This document shows, in pieces, positions 15,453-23,441 of a stretch of DNA of 36,687 nucleotides. A program made the translations under genes and the position numbers. Numbering within the stretch: position 1 is the stretch's first letter; each line of letters begins with the position of its first letter. The notes under the pieces are model-generated. The model was given only the letters and a program-made list of their open reading frames with translations, ran no database searches and was not told where the DNA came from. This DNA comes from Treponema sp. UBA4232 (lineage in GTDB: Bacteria; Spirochaetota; Spirochaetia; Treponematales; Treponemataceae), in contig DGXM01000016.1 of assembly GCA_002396325.1 (NCBI GenBank), positions 1 through 36,687 on the forward strand, read 5' to 3'.

Positions 15453-17144
15453 TTACTGGAGAACTGCCCCCTTATCTGCGGACGAAACAAGCTTCGCATA
15501 ACGGGCCAGATATCCGTGGGTGACTTTCGGAGCAGGAGCCTTCCATGCAGCCTTTCTTTTGGCAAGTTCCTCGTCGCTCACTTCAAGATGGATTTTGTAA
15601 TTGTTGATGTCAAGAGTGATTATGTCCCCTTCCTGCACCAGAGCAATCGGGCCTCCATCCGCGGCTTCGGGTGAACAGTGTCCGAGCGAGGCACCTCTTG
15701 TGGCACCGCTGAATCTTCCGTCGGTAATAAGAGCAACCTGTTTGTCCAACCCCTGTCCGGCAAGAGCCGCAGTAACAGCAAGCATTTCCCTCATACCGGG
15801 GCCTCCCTTTGGTCCCTCGTAGCGGATGACCACAACATCACCGGGGTGAATCTCTCTCTTCTGCACGGCATCCATAGCCTCGCTTTCGTCATTGAAAACA
15901 CGTGCCGGTCCTGAATGTTTCATCAATTCCTTGGCACAGGCGGATCTTTTGACAACTGTACCGTTCGGTGCAAGATTTCCAAAGAGGATTGCGATTCCAC
16001 CGTTGTCGCTGAACGGATTGTCGATGGGACGCAGAATCTCGGGGTTGCGATTTCTCACATCCTTGATGTTTTCTGCAATTGTTTTTCCTGTCGCAGTAAT
16101 CAAATCCGTCTTGATGAGATTTTTCTTTGCAAGCTCTGCAAGAACGGCCTGCACTCCTCCGGCATCATTCAATTCGCAGATGAAAGTATGCCCCGCAGGT
16201 GCAAGGTGGCACAGGTTGGGAGTATGCTCGGAGATTTCATTCACGTCGTGCAAATCAAGAGTAAGACCGGCTTCGTGCATAATAGCCGGAACGTGAAGCA
16301 TTGTGTTTGAGGAACAGCCAAGTGCCATGTCTGCGGCAAGTGCATTGCGGAAAGAATCGGCTGTCATCATATCGCGGGCTGTGATTCCCTTGTTGTAAAG
16401 ATTCATAACCGCCATGCCGGCATGTTTTGCAAGGGCAATTCTTTCTCCAGTCGTAGCGGGAATTGTTCCGTTACCGGGAAGTCCGAGTCCAAGCACCTCT
16501 GTAAGACAGTTCATGGAATTTGCAGTAAACATACCTGAACAGGAACCGCATCCGGGACAAGCGCAGTGCTCCATTTCCTTCAACTGAGCCTCGGTTATTT
16601 TTCCAGATGCAACGGCACCGACTCCTTCGAACATATCCGTCAAAGAAAGATTTTTGTCTGAATACGGATTTCCAGGCTCGCGGCTGGGAAGATGGCCCGG
16701 CATCATTGCTCCTCCGGAAACCACGACCGTCGGCAAATTCAAACGCGCAGCGGCCATCAGCATACCGGGAACAATCTTGTCGCAGTTGGGGATAAGAACA
16801 AGTGCATCGAACTGATGAGCAGTCACAACACACTCAACACTGTCTGCAATCAATTCACGGGTGACGAGAGAATACTTCATTCCCTCATGCCCCATAGCGA
16901 TTCCATCACAAACACCGATTGCAGGAAATTCGATGGGAGTTCCGCCGGCCATGCGGACACCAGCCTTTACAGCTTCGGCAATGCGGTCCAATTCCACATG
17001 TCCCGGAATAATTTCATTTTTGGCGCAGCAGACTCCTACCAAAGGACGCTCAAGTTCCTCGTCAGTGTAGCCCATTGCATAAAACAGCGAGCGGTGTGGT
17101 GCCCGTGCCATTCCCTGTGTCGCTTTGTTACTTCTCTTTTCCAT
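15453..17144 (-). CDS. ilvD: Dihydroxy-acid dehydratase
   Basis: Dehydrates 2,3-dihydroxy-isovalerate and -methylvalerate in valine, leucine and isoleucine synthesis. Full length, 563 residues. Iron-sulfur and active-site motifs: PNCDKIVPG (Cys121) and 'CACPGCGSCSGMFTANSMNC' (194-213). The segment NEIIPGH lacks the Cys that [2Fe-2S]-type enzymes carry there, as in the E. coli type with an oxygen-labile cluster, which would suit an anaerobe. Start ATG 17144 has GAGGT. It is the last gene of an operon with glyQS and an AKR-like gene; no other ilv genes are in the window. Confidence 0.96.
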   Translation of the reverse strand: MEKRSNKATQGMARAPHRSLFYAMGYTDEELERPLVGVCCAKNEIIPGHVELDRIAEAVKAGVRMAGGTPIEFPAIGVCDGIAMGHEGMKYSLVTRELIADSVECVVTAHQFDALVLIPNCDKIVPGMLMAAARLNLPTVVVSGGAMMPGHLPSREPGNPYSDKNLSLTDMFEGVGAVASGKITEAQLKEMEHCACPGCGSCSGMFTANSMNCLTEVLGLGLPGNGTIPATTGERIALAKHAGMAVMNLYNKGITARDMMTADSFRNALAADMALGCSSNTMLHVPAIMHEAGLTLDLHDVNEISEHTPNLCHLAPAGHTFICELNDAGGVQAVLAELAKKNLIKTDLITATGKTIAENIKDVRNRNPEILRPIDNPFSDNGGIAILFGNLAPNGTVVKRSACAKELMKHSGPARVFNDESEAMDAVQKREIHPGDVVVIRYEGPKGGPGMREMLAVTAALAGQGLDKQVALITDGRFSGATRGASLGHCSPEAADGGPIALVQEGDIITLDINNYKIHLEVSDEELAKRKAAWKAPAPKVTHGYLARYAKLVSSADKGAVLQ

Positions 17145-17158
17145 ATCAGTACCTCGTC

Positions 17159-17941
17159 TTAATTAAAGAAAGCCCTCATTTTTTCCAGCTCTTTATTGAA
17201 CCGCTCGTCTATCACCGGTGGATGCTCATTAAAATACACAATCTGCCTCAGCTGCTCCATAGTGTGAATGCCCCATACCGGAACCACATTCTCATATTGC
17301 ATGAAAAATCCGTATGCAAGGGGGATGTTGTCTACAAGACCTCCGCACAACGGTTGGCTCGCAATAAATCCCACTTCATTCTTCATGCAGGACTGCACAA
17401 CCTTTCTGGACTGTTCATCAGTCAATGCATTGAAGGGAAATTGAACCACTTCATAAAGGCCGCATTCAGAAGCCTCAACCGCAAGTTCCGGCTCTTCAGT
17501 GCAAAAACCAATGTGCCTTATGACCCCTTTTTCCTTTTGCCTTACAGCTTCGTTGTAAAGACCGTCGGGAGTTTTTTTGCCAGGAACAATTGCAAGCGAA
17601 TCAAAGAAAAAAAGATCCAGCATGTCGGTTCCCAAATTGAAAAGACAGTCCTGTAAATCCTGCCGCAAATCAGAAACCGTCTGGGCATTCGATTTTGTGG
17701 AAAGAAAAACATTCTGCCTGATTTCGTTGAGAGCAATGCCGAGTCTTTTTTCACACAGTGGATTTGCATGAGACACGTCAAAAAAATTTATACCGCTGTC
17801 ATAAGCAGCTTTTACAATAGTACAGACCTCTTCTTCCGCACCGTCGCCCAAAGCCTGAATTTCCCTGCAATCCAGACTCATGGCGCCAAAAGCCGTGCGG
17901 CTTACCAGAAGATTGGTTTTTCCCAATGCTATAAATTCCAT
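17159..17941 (-). CDS. Aldo/keto reductase-like protein with degenerate active site
   Basis: An AKR-fold protein of 260 residues. The usual catalytic tetrad is Asp-Tyr-Lys-His. Here Asp55 (FFDVSHA) and Lys83 (LSTKS) are kept, but the Tyr position (five after the Asp) is Asn60 and the His position (LDLFFFD) is Asp114. NADPH-dependent carbonyl reduction by the known mechanism is therefore doubtful; it may be a binding or regulatory protein or act on an unusual substrate. There is no C-terminal ferredoxin extension. ATG 17941 has AAGGGG. It lies 29 bp after glyQS and 14 bp before ilvD, so it is co-transcribed with both, with no obvious shared pathway. Confidence 0.8.
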   Translation of the reverse strand: MEFIALGKTNLLVSRTAFGAMSLDCREIQALGDGAEEEVCTIVKAAYDSGINFFDVSHANPLCEKRLGIALNEIRQNVFLSTKSNAQTVSDLRQDLQDCLFNLGTDMLDLFFFDSLAIVPGKKTPDGLYNEAVRQKEKGVIRHIGFCTEEPELAVEASECGLYEVVQFPFNALTDEQSRKVVQSCMKNEVGFIASQPLCGGLVDNIPLAYGFFMQYENVVPVWGIHTMEQLRQIVYFNEHPPVIDERFNKELEKMRAFFN

Positions 17942-17970
17942 GCCGTGCCCCTTACACCGAAATTCAAGGT

Positions 17971-19428
17971 TTATCTTTCCACCGGTTTGTAATTGCGGAT
18001 GGCATTATGCAGGAATCCTGAAAGATCGCTCAACTTCACGCGCTCCTGCTCCATGCTGTCACGGAAACGTACTGTAACAGTGTCAAAATTGGGACTGTCT
18101 TTAGTGATTGTGTCATAGTCAACCGTCACGCAGAAAGGCGTTCCAATTTCATCCTGACGGCGGTATCTTTTTCCAACGGTTCCGCTCTGGTCGTAATCCG
18201 TCACATATTCTTCCTTAAGGGCTGAACGGATTTCCTGAGCCTTTTCAGCAAGACCGTCTTTCTTCATAAGAGGAAGAACTGCCACGGTCACGGGAGCCAG
18301 CTGAGGATGAAGATGAAGCACGGTGCGGTAGTCATCTCTTCCGTCAGTACCTACATTCTGCTCCTCATAAGCTTCACACAGGAATGCAAGGAAGTTGCGG
18401 TTAAGTCCGGCTGAAGTCTCAATCACGTACGGAGTGTAGCTGTTGTTGCCGTCTTCCTGATCGATGTAATTCATATCCTTTCCGGAAACCTTTGTATGCT
18501 GGCTCAAATCGAAATCAGTGCGGTTGTGGATTCCTTCAATCTCCTCGAAGCCAATCGGGAAATTATACTGAATGTCATACGCATCCTTTGCATAGTGTGC
18601 GAGTTTGTCGTGATGGTGCCAGTTGAGATTCTTTTCTGCAATACCATACTTAAGATAGAAGTTCCAGCGGTCTTTTCTCCAACGGGCGAAAATATCATCA
18701 TCAGTTCCGGGCTTGCAGAAATACTCCATTTCCATCTGCTCGAATTCACAAGTGCGGAAAATGAAGTTCTTGAAAATGATTTCGTTGCGGAATGATTTTC
18801 CAACCTGTGCAACACCGAAAGGAATCTTCATTCTGTTTGACTGCACGATGTTCTTGAAATCGGTGAAAATACCCTGGCAGGTCTCCGGGCGCAGATAAAT
18901 CAAATGCGCATCATCGGCGACAGGTCCCTGATAAGTCTTGAACATAAGATTGAATTCACGGACGGCAGTGTACTTGCGCTCTTTGCTTCCACAAGTGGGG
19001 CAGTTGATGTTTGCATCGATAAAAGCCTTCATTTCCTCGTGAGACATTGTATCAACAGGCTTTCCGGGATCAGCCTCGGGATGAGCGTGTACAAAATCTT
19101 CTATTAACTGGTCAGCTCTGAATCTTGCCTTGCACTCGGTACAGTCAATCATTGGATCAGAGAAGTGGGCAACGTGGCCTGAAGCCTCCCAAGTCTTGTG
19201 ATGCTGGAAAATTGCAGAATCAAGTCCGACAACATCATCGTGGAGCTGCGTCATATAGTGCCACCACGCATTCTGGATATTACGCTTGAACTCAACTCCC
19301 AGTGGACCGTAATCCCAAGCACCGGCCTGTCCGCCGTAAATTTCGCTAGCCTGATACACAAAACCGCGTCTCTTGCAAAGAGAAATGATTTTGTCCAAAG
19401 TACAAGAATGGTCAACCTTCTTTTCCAT
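17971..19428 (-). CDS. glyQS: Glycyl-tRNA synthetase, single-chain class II
   Basis: Charges tRNA-Gly. The 485-residue protein is the dimeric single-polypeptide type, not the alpha-beta type of E. coli. Seen motifs: 'GGQAGAWDYGPLGVEFKRN' near the N-terminus, 'WEASGHVAHFSDPM', motif 2 RPETCQGIFTDFKNIV and an anticodon-binding domain in the last 110 residues. CTECKARF and CPTCGSKE form a probable zinc-binding insertion. Two adjacent ATG codons follow AAGGAG; the second (19428) has the better spacing, the first is 19431. The frame extends to a TTG at 19494 without support. First gene of an operon with the AKR-like gene and ilvD. Confidence 0.95.
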   Translation of the reverse strand: MEKKVDHSCTLDKIISLCKRRGFVYQASEIYGGQAGAWDYGPLGVEFKRNIQNAWWHYMTQLHDDVVGLDSAIFQHHKTWEASGHVAHFSDPMIDCTECKARFRADQLIEDFVHAHPEADPGKPVDTMSHEEMKAFIDANINCPTCGSKERKYTAVREFNLMFKTYQGPVADDAHLIYLRPETCQGIFTDFKNIVQSNRMKIPFGVAQVGKSFRNEIIFKNFIFRTCEFEQMEMEYFCKPGTDDDIFARWRKDRWNFYLKYGIAEKNLNWHHHDKLAHYAKDAYDIQYNFPIGFEEIEGIHNRTDFDLSQHTKVSGKDMNYIDQEDGNNSYTPYVIETSAGLNRNFLAFLCEAYEEQNVGTDGRDDYRTVLHLHPQLAPVTVAVLPLMKKDGLAEKAQEIRSALKEEYVTDYDQSGTVGKRYRRQDEIGTPFCVTVDYDTITKDSPNFDTVTVRFRDSMEQERVKLSDLSGFLHNAIRNYKPVER

Positions 19429-19482
19429 CATAAAACTCCTTAAAACCGGCACTGGATTGTACCGGTAAAATGCCATTGGAGC

Positions 19483-19511
19483 ATTGTACCACAAAATCCA
19501 TCTTGTGCCTA
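19483..19511 (-). promoter_or_regulatory. Candidate promoter of the glyQS-AKR-ilvD operon
   Basis: On the minus strand TAGGCA (19511-19506), a 17-bp spacer and TACAAT (19488-19483), about 50 bp before the glyQS ribosome site. The rest of the 19432-19645 spacer shows no gene or strong hairpin. Confidence 0.45.
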
Positions 19512-19645
19512 GTAGGAATTATCAGGGTGAATACCGGACAGGATCAAATTGAAAATTACCTTAAAAACCTATACCGATAACCCCGTTTTTTTTTGATTTC
19601 AGCCGGATATATTAGTGTTTCTATATAAAAAAACTTTGAAAAATA

Positions 19646-19675
19646 TTGACAAAATTTACACCGCTGTTATACAAT
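19646..19675 (+). promoter_or_regulatory. Strong sigma-70-type promoter of the second chemoreceptor gene
   Basis: TTGACA (19646-19651) and TACAAT (19670-19675) are separated by 18 bp. The expected transcription start lies only a few bases before the AGGAG at 19684-19688. Confidence 0.7.
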
Positions 19676-19732
19676 TTTTTTTCAGGAGATGTTATGTGAA
19701 AAAAAAGTTTATCAATTTCCGCAAGGATTTCT

Positions 19733-21844
19733 TTGGGTGCGGTTGCTATTGCCCTTGCGATTGCCACAGTCACATCCGTTACTACAGGTGTATTCTTTTC
19801 CAAAAACTGTCTTGAAAATTTCCATGCCTCTGCGGAGATAGAGCTTTCCGAATTTTCCGATTCAATCACCATGTTTTTTAATTCCAAGGAGACGGAACTG
19901 AATGTGTTTTCCGAATCCGAGGAAGTGAAAGCCGCGGACGAGACGATTCACTCTTTTGTGGACGAAACCGGAGATATTTCCATTTTGTCGTATGCAAAAA
20001 GTCCCGTCGAAGAGAATATCAGGAGGCTCTGCAAGACTTTTGCCTCCCATGACAAGGATATCGCTGAAATCTATCTGGGAACAAAATGGGGCGGCTATGC
20101 AACGAATTTCGACAGCTCCATGCAGGGCGGCTATGATCCCAGAAAGCGCGGCTGGTATGAAACTGCGACCAAGGGAAATGGAAAGGCCGTGATAACGGAT
20201 GCATTCGCTTCGACTGTGGGTGCAACTGTGGTTGGCATAACAAAATCCGCGTACAACGGCGCAGGGGATTTTATAGGAAATGCTTCCATAGAAGTTTCTT
20301 TGGACACGCTGACAGGCATTTTATCCACGATTAACCTTGGAAAGGGATGCTTTCTCATGCTTGTCCAGAAGGACGGCACCATTCTTGCGGATACCTCAAG
20401 TGCAAGGAACAATTTTAAAAAGATCAGCGAGACAGGGATTCCGGGGCTTGAGGATTTGATTTCTGGAGATGATTGGGGAAAAATCAGTTCAGGCGGGATT
20501 GAGTATTTTACCGAGCTTGTCAGAAATGAAAAGACCGGCTATAAAATCCTTGCCTTTTGCCCGAAAGAAACCGTTTTGGAAACCTTTTACAGCACGCTCA
20601 CCCTTACGATTCTCCTTGCCCTGTTTTTTACGGTCCTGCTCGCCCTTATCAGCGTGTTCCTGGCAAGAAAGACCATAAAGCCGCTTAAAGTCATACAGAA
20701 AAATATCCTTGAAAGCAGCAATGAGCTCTCCAATGGGCGGGGAAACTTTTCAAGACGGATTGAAATCAATGCCAAGGATGAGATTGGAGATGTTGCGGAT
20801 GGATTCAACGCATTTTCAGAAACTCTTCAGAACATCATAAAAAGCATGAAAAAATCCAAGCTTTACCTTTCCGATGCAGGCGAAAAGCTCAAGTCAGGAA
20901 CCAACGAGGCTTCTGTTGCAATCTCGCAGATTTCGGGAAACATCGGAAGCATGGAGTCGAATATCAAAACACAATCCTTCAGCGTGAACCAGACGGCGGA
21001 AGCCCTGGGGCAGATTATTGAGAACATAAAGATTCTTGAGGAACATGTTTTGAGCCAGGCAGAGGCGGTCCATGATGCCTCGGGTGCGGTTGAGCAGATG
21101 ATTGGCAACATTTCCGAAGTGAACCGCTCGGTGGATAAAATGGCGTCGTCTTTCAGCGTGCTCGCTCACGATGCCGAACGTGGTGCTGAAACCCAGTCCA
21201 GGCTGCAGGAACAGATTTCCGAAATTGAAACCCAGTCGAATCTTTTGAGCGATGCAAACCTGGTGATTGCGAATATTGCAGAGCAGACGAATCTTCTTGC
21301 GATGAATGCTGCTATCGAGGCGGCCCATGCAGGAGAGGCCGGAAGGGGATTTGCCGTTGTTGCAGATGAAATCAGGAAGCTTTCCGAGACATCTACGGCG
21401 CAGTCAAAGACTATCGGTGAGCAGCTCCATTTGATTCAGGAGACTATCCAGACCGTAGTTGACGCAACCCAGCAGGGTGTCCAGGGATATACGGGCCTTG
21501 CCGGTGAAATACAGGAAACGGACAATTTGGTACGCCAGATAAAAGCTGCCATGCTGGAGCAGAAGGAAGGTTCCTCTTTGATTACGGGAGCACTAAAAAA
21601 TCTGCATGAAAAAAGTTCCGATGTCCGCGATGCTTCAGAGAAAATGTCTAAAGGCAGCCGGACAATCACAGGTGAAGTTGCCACTTTGCAGAAAGAAATA
21701 GAGGACATGAGACAAAGCATGAATGAGATGAGCCGCGGGGCCAGAAAAATAGAGGAGATGGGACATTCTCTGACTCAGATTTCGGGCGTAATGGAAAAAT
21801 CCATTTCGGAAATGGGAAAGCGCGTGGATCAGTTTGAGGTGTAG
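19733..21844 (+). CDS. Methyl-accepting chemotaxis protein with unclear start
   Basis: Classical receptor: TM1, a dCache domain with YDPRKRGWY, TM2 near 285-310, a HAMP domain and a cytoplasmic hairpin with the canonical tip AEQTNLLAMNAAIEAA and GEAGRGFAVVADEIRKL (about 512-548), so it should signal through an ordinary CheA. The start is a problem. The best ribosome site (AGGAG, 19684-19688) serves GTG 19696 (7 bp) or ATG 19694. The GTG runs into eight A (19699-19706) and is one base out of frame; with seven A it would read (M)KKSLSISARISLGAV, a normal positively charged N-terminus. The ATG is in frame but followed at once by TGA. The listed start, TTG 19733, has AAGGA 5 bp before it but loses the positive residues before TM1. 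Confidence 0.88.
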   Translation: MGAVAIALAIATVTSVTTGVFFSKNCLENFHASAEIELSEFSDSITMFFNSKETELNVFSESEEVKAADETIHSFVDETGDISILSYAKSPVEENIRRLCKTFASHDKDIAEIYLGTKWGGYATNFDSSMQGGYDPRKRGWYETATKGNGKAVITDAFASTVGATVVGITKSAYNGAGDFIGNASIEVSLDTLTGILSTINLGKGCFLMLVQKDGTILADTSSARNNFKKISETGIPGLEDLISGDDWGKISSGGIEYFTELVRNEKTGYKILAFCPKETVLETFYSTLTLTILLALFFTVLLALISVFLARKTIKPLKVIQKNILESSNELSNGRGNFSRRIEINAKDEIGDVADGFNAFSETLQNIIKSMKKSKLYLSDAGEKLKSGTNEASVAISQISGNIGSMESNIKTQSFSVNQTAEALGQIIENIKILEEHVLSQAEAVHDASGAVEQMIGNISEVNRSVDKMASSFSVLAHDAERGAETQSRLQEQISEIETQSNLLSDANLVIANIAEQTNLLAMNAAIEAAHAGEAGRGFAVVADEIRKLSETSTAQSKTIGEQLHLIQETIQTVVDATQQGVQGYTGLAGEIQETDNLVRQIKAAMLEQKEGSSLITGALKNLHEKSSDVRDASEKMSKGSRTITGEVATLQKEIEDMRQSMNEMSRGARKIEEMGHSLTQISGVMEKSISEMGKRVDQFEV

Positions 21845-21929
21845 CGGACACTCAGGTAAACCGCATTACACCTTTAACCGGAGCTTTTGGATTTAGGCGT
21901 GACAGCCGCTGTAGCGCACAGAAAGAATC

Positions 21930-22805
21930 TTAGTTATCTTTCCAAGGAAGAAAATACGACTTCAATGTGCGCGGTCCAAGAGCCTGTTTTTCATTTGCAA
22001 GCAGTTCATCCCAAGGTATATCCCTGCGTTGTTCTTTTGTCATACCGGGATTCACCTCATACCAGTCGTACTTGTACATACGAAGTCTGAATGCATTTGT
22101 CACTGTTACGGTCATACCGGAAATTCCCGGAATCAATCCAAGGGTGAAAACCGTTATGAGGAGCTCAAAAAGATTCAAAAAGACAATTCCGATTGAAAGC
22201 CAGGGATTGTCAAAAAAGATGATAACAGATTTCTTGAGACATTTCTTGAAATTATTGTGAAGCACATTGCGGATTGCCATGAACCACTGAAGCGAAAGAA
22301 GAGCAAGAACCTCAAGCCAAAAGACAAGAGCCATAAACAGAAGTCCCAAAAAAGACCCCTTGCTTCCGTCTGCGGGAATCCACATTCTGAAATAATAAGG
22401 CATCGTGATAAAGGCAATGCAAATCAAAAGAGCGACAACACAACCATAAAGTGCGCCATCTTTAATGGAAGAAACTATACTCGAAAAAAAGAGAGATAAT
22501 TTTGACCCTTCATAATTTGATATTCTTTCCGCGTTTTTCCCTTCTGCAAAAAAGAACACATGAATGAATGCACTGGAGAAAAACAAATATAAAATCATAA
22601 GGAGACTTTTCAGACCGTCATTCACAGGAAGATGTCCGAGGGCGAAAAATCCAAGCACGGCAAGCGCGCACAGTGCCAGAAAAAAAAGATTCACAATAAT
22701 CAGGTGAAACAAATTATCCCATATATCCGCAAAATTCTTCTTCAACAAAAACTTAAACATATCACTAAGATAAAACAAATTTCCCTGATGGTCAAGCAAA
22801 ATCAT
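21930..22805 (-). CDS. Polytopic membrane protein of unknown function
   Basis: A 291-residue protein with about five hydrophobic segments (near 32-56, 68-88, 117-140, 153-180 and 205-240) and a polar C-terminal tail of about 45 residues with 'GMTKEQRRDIPWDELLANE'. I do not recognise the family with confidence; the layout faintly recalls YesL/DUF624-like proteins. The start ATG 22805 has a weak GGA; ATG 22760 (MFKFLLKK) is an alternative. It is divergent from the MarR gene and convergent with the chemoreceptor, so it is transcribed alone. Confidence 0.7.
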   Translation of the reverse strand: MILLDHQGNLFYLSDMFKFLLKKNFADIWDNLFHLIIVNLFFLALCALAVLGFFALGHLPVNDGLKSLLMILYLFFSSAFIHVFFFAEGKNAERISNYEGSKLSLFFSSIVSSIKDGALYGCVVALLICIAFITMPYYFRMWIPADGSKGSFLGLLFMALVFWLEVLALLSLQWFMAIRNVLHNNFKKCLKKSVIIFFDNPWLSIGIVFLNLFELLITVFTLGLIPGISGMTVTVTNAFRLRMYKYDWYEVNPGMTKEQRRDIPWDELLANEKQALGPRTLKSYFLPWKDN

Positions 22806-22826
22806 TTTCAGTCCATTATTTTTGAC

Positions 22827-22855
22827 TCGACAAATCCTTTTTTTACGTTTATAGT
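22827..22855 (+). promoter_or_regulatory. Promoter of the marR-type gene
   Basis: TCGACA (22827-22832), a 17-bp spacer and TATAGT (22850-22855), 38 bp before the start codon. The palindrome found at the next promoter is not seen here. Confidence 0.5.
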
Positions 22856-22892
22856 GTAAGAAAAAGACAGCAATTCAGATAGGCAGGAAAAA

Positions 22893-23342
22893 ATGGAATA
22901 CACACAATCCTCAATCGTATCTCTCATCTCACACCTACACACCGTCACAGCTGATTTTACAAATTCAAGATTACCACAGAAAAGCCGTTTTGTTTCATCG
23001 CACGGATTTATCCTCTACATACTTTCCCAGGAACCGAAAATGAGCAAATCAAAAATCGCAGAATCAATCAACAGGGACAAATCGACCACAACGGTTCTAC
23101 TCAGGAAACTCATCGATGAAGGACTTGTAAAGGAAGAAAAAGATCCTGAAGATTCAAGAAGCAAACTTATTTCGCTTACAGCAAAAGGGAAAAAATTCAA
23201 TGAACTCACATCATCCATTTCCGAGGATTTGCTTTCAGTCTGCTATAAAGGATTCTCAGCCTCCGAAAAAAAGAGCCTGCTCAATCTTCTTACAAAGATG
23301 AATTCCAACGTCGAAAGAGCCTTGAACAAAGAGAAGAACTGA
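22893..23342 (+). CDS. MarR-family transcriptional regulator
   Basis: Winged-helix DNA-binding protein of 149 residues. The recognition region is 'SKIAESINRDKSTTTVLLRK' and the wing 'EEKDPEDSRSKLISLTAKG', with dimerisation helices at both ends. AGGAAAAA precedes ATG 22893. It lies 100 bp upstream of the nucleoside-type ABC operon, whose promoter carries two copies of a palindrome of the kind MarR dimers bind, so it is probably the local repressor. The inducer is unknown; a nucleoside or purine would be a natural guess. Confidence 0.9.
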   Translation: MEYTQSSIVSLISHLHTVTADFTNSRLPQKSRFVSSHGFILYILSQEPKMSKSKIAESINRDKSTTTVLLRKLIDEGLVKEEKDPEDSRSKLISLTAKGKKFNELTSSISEDLLSVCYKGFSASEKKSLLNLLTKMNSNVERALNKEKN

Positions 23343-23373
23343 CTGTTGTCTCACCGTTCCCTCAAATCGAATT

Positions 23374-23389
23374 AGTTTTATATAAAACT
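23374..23389. promoter_or_regulatory. Upstream operator copy, probable MarR site
   Basis: AGTTTTATATAAAACT is a perfect 16-bp palindrome lying directly upstream of the -35 box of the ABC operon promoter. Confidence 0.6.
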
Positions 23390-23390
23390 G

Positions 23391-23419
23391 TTGACATTAG
23401 TTTGAAATAAAACTATACT
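23391..23419 (+). promoter_or_regulatory. Promoter of the Bmp-type ABC operon
   Basis: TTGACA (23391-23396), a 17-bp spacer and TATACT (23414-23419). An operator copy fills the spacer, so a bound regulator would block RNA polymerase. Confidence 0.75.
23399..23414. promoter_or_regulatory. Downstream operator copy within the promoter spacer
   Basis: AGTTTGAAATAAAACT matches the upstream palindrome at 14 of 16 positions and keeps AGTTT and AAACT arms. The centres of the two copies are 25 bp apart. Confidence 0.6.
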
Positions 23420-23441
23420 GGCAGTCAGTCGAGGTATTCAA

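Noticed and set aside
19432..19645. Possible T-box or riboswitch in front of glyQS.
   Set aside because: No specifier-loop, T-box sequence or terminator/antiterminator pair could be found in the leader.
19694..19699. ATG-TGA at the second chemoreceptor read as a selenocysteine codon.
   Set aside because: No selenocysteine insertion hairpin is apparent right after the UGA and a Sec at position 2 of a receptor has no precedent that I know; the A-tract explanation is simpler.
21890..21930. ACAGCCGCTGT between the second receptor and the unknown membrane gene as a hairpin.
   Set aside because: The arms leave a one-base loop, so it cannot fold as a stem-loop, and no T run follows.
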